DNA of 64,000 nucleotides, from contig DDVX01000008.1 in NCBI GenBank assembly GCA_002345575.1, forward strand, positions 1 to 64,000. Reading direction: 5' to 3'. Positions 16,361-26,758 of the stretch are shown here, one piece after another. Each line of letters opens with the position of its first letter. Position 1 is the stretch's first letter. Under the pieces are notes generated by a model. The model had not been told where the DNA came from and did no database searches. It was given only the letters and a program-made list of their open reading frames with translations. Position numbers and translations under genes: made by a program. Source of the stretch: Stutzerimonas stutzeri (GTDB lineage Bacteria; Pseudomonadota; Gammaproteobacteria; Pseudomonadales; Pseudomonadaceae).

Positions 16361-18352
16361 TCAATCGAACCGGAAACACAGCATTGTAATGTCGTCGCGC
16401 TGGGGTTTGTCGCCCTGGTATGCCGCGAGTTCGGCGCTGAATGCCTCGCGTTGTGCGGGAGGTCTCAGATGCGCGTATTGCTGGATCAGCGTGGCAAAGC
16501 GGCTGTTGCCGAAGCCGTAGCCATGCTCGCCTCCGGCTTGGTCGAGGAAGCCGTCGGTGGTCATATAAAAGGTACGTTCGGGTAGCAGCTCGATAGCGTT
16601 GTTCTGGTACTCGCCAGGCCGCTTGTCGCCGATGGCGCGGCGAGCGGCACGGACTTCCCGTACTTCACCGCCATCGCAGTAATACAGGGCGATCTTCGCG
16701 CCGGAGTAGATCACCTTGCGCTGCAGTACATCGACAAATGCCAGGCCCAGATCCAGGTTGGTGGCCAGGCCGTGGGCCAACTCCTCTTCGTGCAGCATGC
16801 CGCGGATGATCGCGTCGGTCCGGGTCAGTACCTGTGCCGGATCGTCGAGCCCGACCGTATCGAGCGCCTGGTCGATGGCCGCATGGGCGAGCATGGTCAT
16901 CAGCGCGCCGGGTACGCCGTGTCCGGCGCAGTCAACGATGCCGAACAGGTGGCCTCGTTCGTTTGCGCGATATAGATAGAAGTCGCCGCCGACCACATCA
17001 CGCGGCCGCCATAGCGCCGCGAGGTTGTCGCCCATGGCCTCCGCTAGTTGCCGGTCGGGCAAGATTGCGCTCTGGATCAGGCTGGCATAGTCGATGGAGT
17101 CATCGATCTTCTTATGCGCAACGATCATTTCACGATTGGCTTGCTCCAGCTCACAGGTGCGCTCGCGGACGCGCTCTTCGAGCTCGTAGGTATGCCGGCG
17201 GACCTGTTGCGCCATGGTCTCGAAGGCGGCGCTGAGCTCGCCGATTTCGTCCTTCCGGTTGGTTGGCAGAGGCGCGCCGTGATGCCCGGCAGCCAGCGCC
17301 TGGGCGCTGATGCGCAGGTGTCGTAAGGGTTTGAGCACGCGTTTTTCCACCAGCCAGGCGACAAGCGCGATCATGCCCAGCATCAACAGAAGAAACAGGC
17401 CGAGTGCTGGCAGTAATGGGCGGACTTCCAGCACCTGGGCCGTGCTCAGGTCTACCGTGGTGGCTATGAACCACTGGAGCTCGGGAACCCAGCTGAGGGC
17501 GAGTAGCCGTGGGTTGCCGTCTAGGCTGACTGCGAGGGTAATGACTTCGCCAGGCGCCTCGCGGCTGCTGGCCATGGTCTGACGCAGCGCCTTGGCGTCG
17601 TTCATGTCGTCCAGCAGACCGAGCAGGTTGGTCGACAGCGAGCGCCCGCGTGAGGTGTCGGCGTTGAGTGTCACCAGGTTCTGATTGGGATGGACCAGGA
17701 TCGAGCCGTGGGCGTCGAGCACCATGGATTCTGTACCGGTTCTGTCCGAGGCGATCAGCTCATCAACGAAAGCGTTCAGATCAACGCCGGAGCCGACCAG
17801 GCCCAGGGTGCGCTCACCGTCACGTACGGGGACGTTGAACCAGATTTTCAGCTCGCCCGACAAGGCGGAGCGGTCGACGTTGAACTGATAGGGCGTATCG
17901 GATACGAGCGCCTGGTAGAACCATTCATCGCGGGAGTTGGCGGGCTCCAGGGTATAGCGTGGCGACTGACTCACAGCCTGCTCGGGGCCGTTGGCGTAGT
18001 AGTGGTTGGTTTGTGCGGAGGCGGCGAAATAAAGCTGGCCGCCGAATGACTGCTGGAAGCCAGCGGCTTCACGGAAGAAAAGCTCGCGCTGCTGCGGATT
18101 CTGTTCGTCCTTCAGCCAGGCCAGGGTGAGCTGAGAGCCGGCCAGCCGTTGCGCCAGGGCCAGTTCACGGGAAACCGGGGCGAACATGCGCTCACGGTTG
18201 AGCTGGACGAGGTTGCGAGCATAGGCTTCGCCGAAACGGCTCTGCATGCCGTCGAGAACCTGGTGACCGATGGCCCCGGCGACCGTGAGCGCGAGCAGGC
18301 AGGTCAGCAGCAGAGCCAGCAGAGACTTGCCACGCAATCCTAGTGCGGCCAT
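16361..18352 (-). CDS. siaA: SiaA, membrane sensor PP2C-type phosphatase
   Basis: A 663-residue inner-membrane receptor. A first transmembrane helix (about 9-31) is followed by a periplasmic dCache-like sensor, a second transmembrane helix near 310-330, a HAMP domain (KPLRHLRIS), a coiled coil rich in Glu and Arg, and a C-terminal SpoIIE/PP2C phosphatase domain with GGDFYLY and DCAGHGVPGALMT metal-site motifs. It dephosphorylates SiaC. It heads the siaABCD operon. The periplasmic ligand is unknown from sequence. Confidence 0.92.
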   Translation of the reverse strand: MAALGLRGKSLLALLLTCLLALTVAGAIGHQVLDGMQSRFGEAYARNLVQLNRERMFAPVSRELALAQRLAGSQLTLAWLKDEQNPQQRELFFREAAGFQQSFGGQLYFAASAQTNHYYANGPEQAVSQSPRYTLEPANSRDEWFYQALVSDTPYQFNVDRSALSGELKIWFNVPVRDGERTLGLVGSGVDLNAFVDELIASDRTGTESMVLDAHGSILVHPNQNLVTLNADTSRGRSLSTNLLGLLDDMNDAKALRQTMASSREAPGEVITLAVSLDGNPRLLALSWVPELQWFIATTVDLSTAQVLEVRPLLPALGLFLLLMLGMIALVAWLVEKRVLKPLRHLRISAQALAAGHHGAPLPTNRKDEIGELSAAFETMAQQVRRHTYELEERVRERTCELEQANREMIVAHKKIDDSIDYASLIQSAILPDRQLAEAMGDNLAALWRPRDVVGGDFYLYRANERGHLFGIVDCAGHGVPGALMTMLAHAAIDQALDTVGLDDPAQVLTRTDAIIRGMLHEEELAHGLATNLDLGLAFVDVLQRKVIYSGAKIALYYCDGGEVREVRAARRAIGDKRPGEYQNNAIELLPERTFYMTTDGFLDQAGGEHGYGFGNSRFATLIQQYAHLRPPAQREAFSAELAAYQGDKPQRDDITMLCFRFD

Positions 18353-18508
18353 GCGAGTTTTCCCTTCGCTCGAAAGAGCTGCGTCCGTTGCGGTCTTATG
18401 GTCTTAGTAGCCCGCTGATTATCCAGATATTCGAGGTTTTTACCATCCGTCCGGCGGCTAGCGGATAAGCACTTTTTTCTCGCTCGCGGCGAAGTGGTAC
18501 GCCATATA

Positions 18509-18540
18509 CGACGAAGCCGCCAAGGCTGGCGGCTTCGTCG
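18509..18540. terminator. Strong hairpin after ettA
   Basis: A 13-bp perfect stem (CGACGAAGCCGCC and complement) with a 6-base loop, six bases beyond the ettA stop. No long T-run follows on either strand, so it may act as a transcript-stabilising end or as a Rho-assisted terminator. Confidence 0.6.
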
Positions 18541-18546
18541 CAGTTG

Positions 18547-20214
18547 TTACTGCGCGAGTTTCTTGTATCTGACCCGATGTGGCTGCGAGGCCGCATCGCC
18601 CAGACGTTTCTTGCGGTCGGCTTCGTACTCGGTGTAGTTGCCTTCGAAGAAGATCACTCCGCCATCGTCCTCGTAGGAGAGGATGTGAGTGGCAACACGG
18701 TCGAGGAACCAGCGATCGTGGGAGATCACGATGGCCGCGCCGGGGAAGTCCAGCAAGGCTTCTTCCAGCGAGCGCAGGGTTTCTACGTCGAGGTCGTTGG
18801 ACGGTTCGTCGAGCAGCAGCACGTTGGCGCCTTCCTTCAGCGTCAGCGCCAGATGCAGGCGACCACGCTCACCGCCCGAGAGGTCCTTGACGAACTTCTG
18901 CTGATCACCGCCTTTGAAGTTGAAGCGACCCACATAGGTGCGCGAAGGCACTTCATAGTTGCCGATGCGGATCATGTCCAGGCCGCCTGACACCGCTTCC
19001 CAAACGGTCTTGCTGCCATCCAGATCCTCGCGGCCCTGGTCCACGCATGCCAGCTGGACGGTTTCGCCGATCTCGATGTTGCCCGAGTCCGGTTGTTCCT
19101 TGCCCATGATCATGCGGAACAGCGTGGATTTGCCCGCGCCGTTGCCGCCGATCACGCCAACGATGGCGCCCTTGGGCATGCTGAACGAGAGGTCGTCGAT
19201 CAGGACGCGGTCGCCGTAGCCTTTGCGCACGTTCTTGAAGTCGATGACTTTGTCACCCAGGCGCGGGCCGGCGGGAATATAGATCTCATTGGTTTCGGCG
19301 CGCTTCTGGAATTCCTGCGATTGCATTTCCTCGAAGCGCTGTAGGCGGGCCTTGGACTTGGACTGGCGTGCCTTGGCGCCCTTGCGCACCCACTCCAGTT
19401 CTTCCTTCATGGCTTTTTCATGGGCCGACTGCTGCTTGGATTCCTGCGCCAGGCGCGCGGACTTGGCTTCCAGCCAGCCGGAGTAGTTGCCCTCGTAAGG
19501 AATGCCCTGGCCGCGGTCGAGTTCGAGAATCCAACCAGCAACGTTGTCTAGGAAGTAGCGGTCGTGGGTGATGGCCACAACTGTGCCGGAGAAGTCATGG
19601 AGGAAACGCTCCAGCCAGGCCACCGAGTCGGCGTCCAGGTGGTTGGTCGGTTCGTCCAGCAGCAGCATGTCGGGTGCCGACAGCAGCAGGCGGCATAGCG
19701 CCACGCGGCGCTTCTCGCCACCGGACAGGTGCTCGACCTTGGCATCCCATGGCGGCAGGCGCAGGGCGTCAGCGGCGACTTCCAGCTGGCGCTCGAGGTT
19801 ATGCCCGTCGGAGGCTTGCAGGATGGCTTCGAGTTTCGCCTGTTCGGCAGCCAGCGCGTCGAAATCCGCGTCCGGCTCGGCATAGGCCGCATAGACTTCG
19901 TCCAGGCGCGCCTGTGCATCCTTGATGACGCTGACCGCCTCTTCGACGATTTCGCGTACGGTCTTGGTCGGGTCGAGTTCGGGTTCCTGGGGCAGGTAGC
20001 CGACGTTCAGGCCAGGCATGGCCCGGGCTTCGCCATCGAACTCGGTATCGACGCCGGCCATGATCCTCAGCAGCGTAGACTTACCTGAGCCGTTCAGGCC
20101 CAGCACGCCGATCTTGGCGCCGGGGAAGAACGACAGGGAAATGTTCTTGAGAATTTCACGCTTGGGTGGAACGACTTTGCCCAGCCGATGCATGGTGTAG
20201 ACGTATTGAGCCAT
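18547..20214 (-). CDS. ettA: ABC-F ATPase EttA, translational throttle
   Basis: A 555-residue cytosolic protein with two ABC ATPase domains: Walker A GLNGSGKST and GGNGAGKST, signatures LSGGEKRRV and LSGGERGRL. It has no membrane domain. The inter-domain linker (KSARLAQESKQQ...) and the arm insertion are as in EttA, which binds the ribosomal E site and gates the first elongation steps according to the ATP/ADP ratio. The start at 20214 (MAQYVYTMHRLGK) is the conserved EttA N-terminus; the longer in-frame extension upstream is not conserved in the family. Confidence 0.94.
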   Translation of the reverse strand: MAQYVYTMHRLGKVVPPKREILKNISLSFFPGAKIGVLGLNGSGKSTLLRIMAGVDTEFDGEARAMPGLNVGYLPQEPELDPTKTVREIVEEAVSVIKDAQARLDEVYAAYAEPDADFDALAAEQAKLEAILQASDGHNLERQLEVAADALRLPPWDAKVEHLSGGEKRRVALCRLLLSAPDMLLLDEPTNHLDADSVAWLERFLHDFSGTVVAITHDRYFLDNVAGWILELDRGQGIPYEGNYSGWLEAKSARLAQESKQQSAHEKAMKEELEWVRKGAKARQSKSKARLQRFEEMQSQEFQKRAETNEIYIPAGPRLGDKVIDFKNVRKGYGDRVLIDDLSFSMPKGAIVGVIGGNGAGKSTLFRMIMGKEQPDSGNIEIGETVQLACVDQGREDLDGSKTVWEAVSGGLDMIRIGNYEVPSRTYVGRFNFKGGDQQKFVKDLSGGERGRLHLALTLKEGANVLLLDEPSNDLDVETLRSLEEALLDFPGAAIVISHDRWFLDRVATHILSYEDDGGVIFFEGNYTEYEADRKKRLGDAASQPHRVRYKKLAQ

Positions 20215-20432
20215 GGAGACGAGTGCCCGTGACGAAGAAGAAGTGGATTTAAGAAAGAATCCCGCGGGAAAGGGCGGGTCCAAGCAATTGAGCAAAGCTA
20301 CCGGAATGCTCCAGACAGGGCAAACCGGCGCACCTCCAGATGATGCTGGCACTTTGCCTTGATCTGCGTATTCTATTTTGACGCCATGCTAATGACGACT
20401 CCACGATCTACTACTCAAAGGGTCCGCTCCGC

Positions 20433-23405
20433 TTGTCCTTCACCGAATCTCGACGTGTACAGCCGGCACGCCTGGCTGCATTCTCAAGAAAGATGCTGCG
20501 GGCATTAGCACGCCTGTTGCTGCCGCGCCGGCTGGCCGAGCGCTGCCAGCTGCTTCGCTATTTGGCAGTTGCACTCCAGGCCATTGATGAGCGCATCCTG
20601 ATCAGTGACTTCCGTGGGCGCCTGCGCTTTCTCAACAGCGGTGCCGAAACGATGTTTGGCCTGCGCAACGCCGAAGCGTCGAGCTATCTTCTGCAGGAAC
20701 TGCTGCCAGGGCTGGATCCGCAGGCGCTCGATACCTCCAATGCGGAGGCCGACCTGTGTCTGGAAATCATGCGGCTGTTGCAGGGCGGCGAGTGGCGTCT
20801 GTTTACCTTGACCCGTCGGGCGTTGCGCCAAGAGGGGGAAAAGCACGCGTCGGGCTTCGTCTGGGTACTGCGTGACGTGACCCGCGAGCAACAGGCGCAG
20901 AGTGCCCTGGCCGAGCGTGAGCGTCTCTGGTCCGAAGTGCTGCAAGCCGTACCCGATACCCTTTACGTCCAGGACCTGCCGAGCGGTCAGCTGCAGTTCA
21001 GCAATGGCAACTTGGCCACCCGGCTGGGTTATAGCGCCGAGGAGCGTGGGCCGGACGTCAACGCGTTCTGGCAGCGCATCTGCCACCCGGACGATGTCGA
21101 GTACGTGTGGCGTCTACTGACACTGCGCGGCGCCTTATCTGACGGCACTGAGCAAGAATCCCTGCTGCGCTGGCGCCACCGGGACGGCAGCTGGCACTGG
21201 TTCAACATCGTCGAGCGCGTGCTCTCGCGTGACGAGCATGGGCGGGTGCAGCGTGTGATTGGCGTTGCCCGCGATGTCACCAGCAATATCGAGCACAGCC
21301 ATTCGCTGCGCGACAGCGAGCGTCGCTATCGGATGCTCACCGGCAGCCTGCGTGACGTTATTTTCACCACCGACAATGCGGTGCACATCAATTACATCAG
21401 CCCCGCAGTGGAAACTGTGTTTGGCTACAGCCCAGAGTGGGCGCTGGAGCATGGTCTTGATCAGTTGGTCACTCGGCCGCGCCAGGCGGCGCGGTTCTAT
21501 GACCTGATGCGGCGGGTGCGCAAGGCATCCTTCGATGCCCGTGCGCTGGCAGAGCTGGGACAGAACCTGCACGGCGAGACGCTGTACTTCGACTGCCGCA
21601 CAGCCGACGGGCGGATGGTGGCGATCGAACTGCGCGTCATGCTGATCCTCGACGAGCACAAGCGCTTCGATGGTGCTCTGTGTATCGGTCGTGATATCAG
21701 CGATCAGCGCCAGGCGGAAAAGGAGCTGCGCCGCGCCGCGACGGTATTCGAGCACTCCACGGCGGCGATTCTGGTGACTGATCCCGAAGGGCGAATCGTT
21801 CAGGTCAACTCGGCGTTCGGTCGTATCACCGGCTACGGCGAAGAGGAGGTGCTGGGCGAGTTTCCGACGATACTCGGTGCCGACGTTCAGCAGAGCAACC
21901 GCATGGGCTTCATTCTCGGCCAGCTCGCCGAAAGCGGCAGCTGGGAGGGTGAGTTCTGGATCAAGCACCGGAACAGCGCCGCGCAGCCCTGCTGGCTGGG
22001 CATTACGGCGGTGCGCGATGACGAGGATGAACTGGTCAGCTATGTTGGCTTCTTCAGCGACATGAGCGAGCGCAAGGCCAGCGAAAATCGCATTCATCGG
22101 CTGGCCTACTATGACAGTCTGACTCAGCTACCCAACCGTGCGCTGTTCCAGGACCGGCTCCATAGCAGCCTGCAACTGGCGGCGCGGCACACCAGCTGGG
22201 TGGTGCTGATGTTCCTTGATCTTGACCGCTTTAAACCGATTAACGACTCCCTCGGCCACGCCGCCGGTGACCGTATGCTCCGCGACGTGGCCGTGCGCCT
22301 GGAGTCCTGTGTAGACGAAGGCGATACGGTGGCGCGCATGGGCGGCGACGAGTTCACCTTGCTGATGCAGCCCGAGGGCGGTCGCGATGAGGCGCTGTCA
22401 CGGGCAATGCATGTGGCTGAACGGATTCTTGGCAGACTGAGTGAGCCGTTCGTCCTGTCGGGGCGTGAATTCTTCGTCACGGCCAGCATCGGCATCGCCC
22501 TTAGCCCGCAGGACGGTGAGGACATGAGCCAGCTGATGAAAAACGCCGACACCGCGATGTACCACGCCAAGGAGCGCGGCAAAAACAACTTCCAGTTCTA
22601 TCAGGCCGAGATGAACGCCAGTGCGCTGGAGCGCCTGGAGCTGGAAAGCGATTTGCGGCATGCCATCGAAGAGCGCCAGTTCGTTCTGCATTACCAGCCG
22701 CAGTATCTGGCTGACGGCATAACTCTGACCGGTGTCGAAGCACTGCTGCGCTGGTGGCATCCCGCGCGCGGGCTGGTACCTCCGGGTGACTTTATCCCGG
22801 CGCTGGAAGAGCTGGGGCTGGTAGTGGAAGTCGGCGACTGGGTGCTGGACGAAGCCTGCCGGCAGATTGCCGAGTGGCAGGCCGCCGGTTTGAGGGTGCC
22901 GAGAGTCTCGGTCAACCTTTCGGCGCGGCAGTTCGGCGATGGGCGGCTGGGCCAGCGCATTGCCTCGATCCTGCAGGCCAGGGGCATCGAGCCCTCCTGT
23001 CTGGAGCTGGAGCTGACCGAGAGCATTCTGATGCGCGACATCGGCGAGGCAATGGGTATGCTCGATTCACTCAAGCGCCTGGGGCTCTCGATTGCCATTG
23101 ATGACTTTGGCACGGGCTATTCATCCCTCAACTACCTCAAGCAGTTGCCCATCGATGTGTTGAAGATCGACCGCTGCTTCGTCGATGGCCTGCCGCAAGC
23201 TGAACAGGATGGCCAGATCACCCGCGCCATCATCGCCATGTCCCACAGCCTGAACCTGTCGGTGATCGCCGAAGGTGTGGAAACTCAGGCGCAATTGGAT
23301 TTTCTCCGCACGCATGGTTGCGACGAAGTACAGGGCTTCTTTCTGGGGCGGCCGATGCCTGCCGAGCAGTTGGTGCAGACCTGCCTGGGCGGTCGCGGCG
23401 ATTGA
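20433..23405 (+). CDS. PAS-PAS-PAS-PAS-GGDEF-EAL c-di-GMP enzyme (MorA-like)
   Basis: About 990 residues. Four PAS-like sensory domains fill roughly 45-540, then a GGDEF domain (motif MGGDEF near 637) and an EAL domain with EALLRW, NLSARQF, ELTES, DDFGTGYSSL and LKIDRCF all present. Both catalytic motifs look intact; the I-site position before GGDEF reads DEGD, so product inhibition at that site is probably lost. Position next to glyA resembles morA in P. aeruginosa, but the long N-terminal membrane region of MorA is missing and I see no transmembrane helix. The start is uncertain: a TTG at 20433 gives the full frame, while an ATG at 20493 after AAGAAAG is an alternative. Confidence 0.85.
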   Translation: MSFTESRRVQPARLAAFSRKMLRALARLLLPRRLAERCQLLRYLAVALQAIDERILISDFRGRLRFLNSGAETMFGLRNAEASSYLLQELLPGLDPQALDTSNAEADLCLEIMRLLQGGEWRLFTLTRRALRQEGEKHASGFVWVLRDVTREQQAQSALAERERLWSEVLQAVPDTLYVQDLPSGQLQFSNGNLATRLGYSAEERGPDVNAFWQRICHPDDVEYVWRLLTLRGALSDGTEQESLLRWRHRDGSWHWFNIVERVLSRDEHGRVQRVIGVARDVTSNIEHSHSLRDSERRYRMLTGSLRDVIFTTDNAVHINYISPAVETVFGYSPEWALEHGLDQLVTRPRQAARFYDLMRRVRKASFDARALAELGQNLHGETLYFDCRTADGRMVAIELRVMLILDEHKRFDGALCIGRDISDQRQAEKELRRAATVFEHSTAAILVTDPEGRIVQVNSAFGRITGYGEEEVLGEFPTILGADVQQSNRMGFILGQLAESGSWEGEFWIKHRNSAAQPCWLGITAVRDDEDELVSYVGFFSDMSERKASENRIHRLAYYDSLTQLPNRALFQDRLHSSLQLAARHTSWVVLMFLDLDRFKPINDSLGHAAGDRMLRDVAVRLESCVDEGDTVARMGGDEFTLLMQPEGGRDEALSRAMHVAERILGRLSEPFVLSGREFFVTASIGIALSPQDGEDMSQLMKNADTAMYHAKERGKNNFQFYQAEMNASALERLELESDLRHAIEERQFVLHYQPQYLADGITLTGVEALLRWWHPARGLVPPGDFIPALEELGLVVEVGDWVLDEACRQIAEWQAAGLRVPRVSVNLSARQFGDGRLGQRIASILQARGIEPSCLELELTESILMRDIGEAMGMLDSLKRLGLSIAIDDFGTGYSSLNYLKQLPIDVLKIDRCFVDGLPQAEQDGQITRAIIAMSHSLNLSVIAEGVETQAQLDFLRTHGCDEVQGFFLGRPMPAEQLVQTCLGGRGD

Positions 23406-23519
23406 GCTTACAGACGTCTTCATGTTGCACATGACGACAGCTCATACCCGCACCCTGGCGGATGAGGTAGAATCCGCGCCTCACTTTTGATACCGCCAGC
23501 TGATTCTCAGAGGACTGCC

Positions 23520-24773
<1,254 letters not shown>

Positions 24774-24790
24774 GCCGATCCGCTGCAACG

Positions 24791-24819
24791 AAAAAACCCG
24801 GCCTTGGTCGGGTTTTTTT
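24791..24819 (+). terminator. Intrinsic terminator of glyA
   Basis: AAAAAACCCG at 24791-24800 pairs with CGGGTTTTTT at 24809-24818 and runs into a seven-T tract, 18 nt after the glyA stop. Confidence 0.93.
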
Positions 24820-24872
24820 GTCAGGTGTGCGCATGGCCGTATGGCAGTGCTTTCGGCTAGTCAGTTGCGATA

Positions 24873-24885
24873 GTTATCGTACAAC
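24873..24885 (-). promoter_or_regulatory. Operator-like site before the GntR regulator gene
   Basis: The minus strand reads GTTGTACGATAAC; the 12-mer TTGTACGATAAC recurs exactly at 33515-33526 before kdgD. It lies about 50 bp upstream of the regulator start, as expected for autoregulation. Confidence 0.55.
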
Positions 24886-24933
24886 TGCTGGGCTATGATA
24901 GGGCCAGGGTTTCTAAGAGATAAGATTTTGCAT

Positions 24934-25680
24934 ATGGATGATCAGACAGTTCAGCCTCGTGCCCGCCGCAAGCACCGCAGCCTCGCCCAGGAGCTGGTTG
25001 CCGAGCTTTCCCAGCAGATCAGGGACGGCTTGATCAAGCGTGGTGACAAGCTGCCGACCGAGTCGGCGATCATGCAGACGCAGGGTGTCAGTCGTACGGT
25101 GGTGCGTGAGGCGATTTCTCGGCTGCAGGCATCCGGCTTGGTGGAAACGCGCCATGGCATAGGCACCTTTGTGCTCGATATGCCCAATACCACCGGTTTG
25201 CGGATCGATCCTGCAACCATTGGCACGCTGCGCGACCTGCTGGCGATCATGGAGCTGCGCATCAGCCTTGAAGTGGAATCCTCGGGCCTGGCCGCGCAAC
25301 GACGGTCTCCCGAGCAACTGGCCGGCATGCGCACTTTTCTCGACCAGCTGAACGAAAGCATGGCGCATTCCAGCGAGGCATCGAGCTCCGATTTTCAGTT
25401 TCATCTGCAGATCGCGCAGGCCACTGGGAACCGGTATTTCACCGACATCATGAATCATCTGGGAACCGCGCTCATTCCGCGTAGCCGCGTCAATTCGGCC
25501 CGGCTTGCTCATGATGACCAACAGCAATATCAGCAGCGGCTGTGCCGCGAGCACGAACAGATCTACGATGCCATCGCCCGGCAGGACCCCGAGTCGGCCC
25601 GAGCCGCCATGCGCCTGCATCTGACTAACAGCCGTGAGCGGCTGCGCCAGGCGCACGAAGAGGCGGAGTCGCAGGATTAA
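24934..25680 (+). CDS. GntR-family (FCD/FadR subgroup) regulator of the uronate cluster
   Basis: A 248-residue transcription factor. The N-terminal winged helix includes KLPTESAIMQTQGVSRTVVREAISRLQ and GLVETRHGIGTFV; the C-terminal all-helical FCD domain has the metal/ligand-site residues in EVESSGLAA, FHLQIAQATGN and EHEQIYDAI. It is probably the local repressor or activator of the hexuronate/aldarate genes that follow (a GguR-like role), because the same palindromic site precedes its own gene and several catabolic promoters. The start at 24934 is chosen over an upstream in-frame ATG with no ribosome-binding site. Confidence 0.85.
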   Translation: MDDQTVQPRARRKHRSLAQELVAELSQQIRDGLIKRGDKLPTESAIMQTQGVSRTVVREAISRLQASGLVETRHGIGTFVLDMPNTTGLRIDPATIGTLRDLLAIMELRISLEVESSGLAAQRRSPEQLAGMRTFLDQLNESMAHSSEASSSDFQFHLQIAQATGNRYFTDIMNHLGTALIPRSRVNSARLAHDDQQQYQQRLCREHEQIYDAIARQDPESARAAMRLHLTNSRERLRQAHEEAESQD

Positions 25681-25705
25681 CTGCCGCGTCCAAGAGCGAA
25701 ACTGC

Positions 25706-25746
25706 AAAAACGGCCCTTTGGTCTGCCAGATCGCAGGGCCTTTTTT
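25706..25746. terminator. Bidirectional terminator between the regulator and DMT transporter
   Basis: GGCCCT at 25712-25717 pairs with AGGGCC at 25735-25740, flanked by five As on the left and six Ts on the right, between two convergent genes. Confidence 0.75.
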
Positions 25747-25754
25747 GAGTTCTG

Positions 25755-26687
25755 TTATCCCTGCCGACGATAGGTGAGCAGCACTATGCCCGTCACCACG
25801 ATCGCGCCGCCGAGGAGCTGCCCGGTACTGAGCATCTGATCCAGCGCGACCCAGCCCATCAGCAGCGTCGCCAGTGGCTCGATGTTCATCACCGGGGCGT
25901 TGCGAGGCATGTCCAGGCGCGGTGCGCAGATGAACAGCACGATAAAGCCCGTGCCGTAGAGCACTACGAGCGTCGCCAAGGCAAACCAGCCGGTCTGGCT
26001 GGTAGGTAGGTTCAATCCGCCGGGAATAACGCCGCTGATGCCGGCCACGTTCATGCTGCAGAAGACGATGAGAATCGTCAGCAGGCTGCGCACCGAACCT
26101 CTGACCTCGGACAGCTTGTGATCGGTGATCCACAGTGCGCAGGCGAACACGGTTGCGGCGCAAAAGGCCAGCGCGACACCCGTCAGCCACTCCGGCCCTG
26201 CGGTATCGCTCGCGCTCAAGCGTGTCGGTACATCGAGAACAAACACCAGCCCGATCAGGATGACGCCCATCAAGGCCGCAGTACGCGCGCTCGGCCGCGA
26301 CCCGCCCAACGCCCAGGTCAGCAAGGCCAGCAGAATCGGGAAGACGTTCGCCACCAACAGGGCGACCGCTACCGGAATGCGGGCAACTGCCGAATACAGG
26401 CACAGGCTTTGGGTCGCGATCAACAGGCCGAGCAGCAACTGCCAGCGCCACGCGCCCGGTGCCAGGCGAATACTCTGGCGCTGCCAGAACACCAGGGCTG
26501 CGAGGACCACCAGCGTGCCCCCGGAACGCATCAGGATTGCCAGCAGCACGCCGGCGCCATCATCGAAGGCCACCCGTGCAGCCACATGGTTGCCGGCGAA
26601 TGCGCAGCCCATGCAGAGCAATATCAGCACGGCGATATGCCGGGGGAAAACCGATGAGTTGGTGAGTGAAGCGGTAGTACTGGTCAT
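25755..26687 (-). CDS. EamA/DMT-family transporter
   Basis: A 310-residue inner-membrane protein with ten predicted hydrophobic segments in two five-helix EamA repeats (for example IAVLILLCMGCAFAGNHVAAR at the start and PVMNIEPLATLLMGWVALDQ in the second repeat). Such proteins are exporters or importers of small metabolites; the substrate cannot be read from the sequence. It follows the TRAP operon on the same strand after about 70 bp and may be its last gene, which would suggest a sugar-acid related substrate, but this is inference. Confidence 0.8.
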   Translation of the reverse strand: MTSTTASLTNSSVFPRHIAVLILLCMGCAFAGNHVAARVAFDDGAGVLLAILMRSGGTLVVLAALVFWQRQSIRLAPGAWRWQLLLGLLIATQSLCLYSAVARIPVAVALLVANVFPILLALLTWALGGSRPSARTAALMGVILIGLVFVLDVPTRLSASDTAGPEWLTGVALAFCAATVFACALWITDHKLSEVRGSVRSLLTILIVFCSMNVAGISGVIPGGLNLPTSQTGWFALATLVVLYGTGFIVLFICAPRLDMPRNAPVMNIEPLATLLMGWVALDQMLSTGQLLGGAIVVTGIVLLTYRRQG

Positions 26688-26758
26688 GGCTTCCTGCTTT
26701 CAACGTAGAGGCGCCAGCCCTGGGGCTGGCGCAGACAGATGCCTCAGCATCCGGCGGG

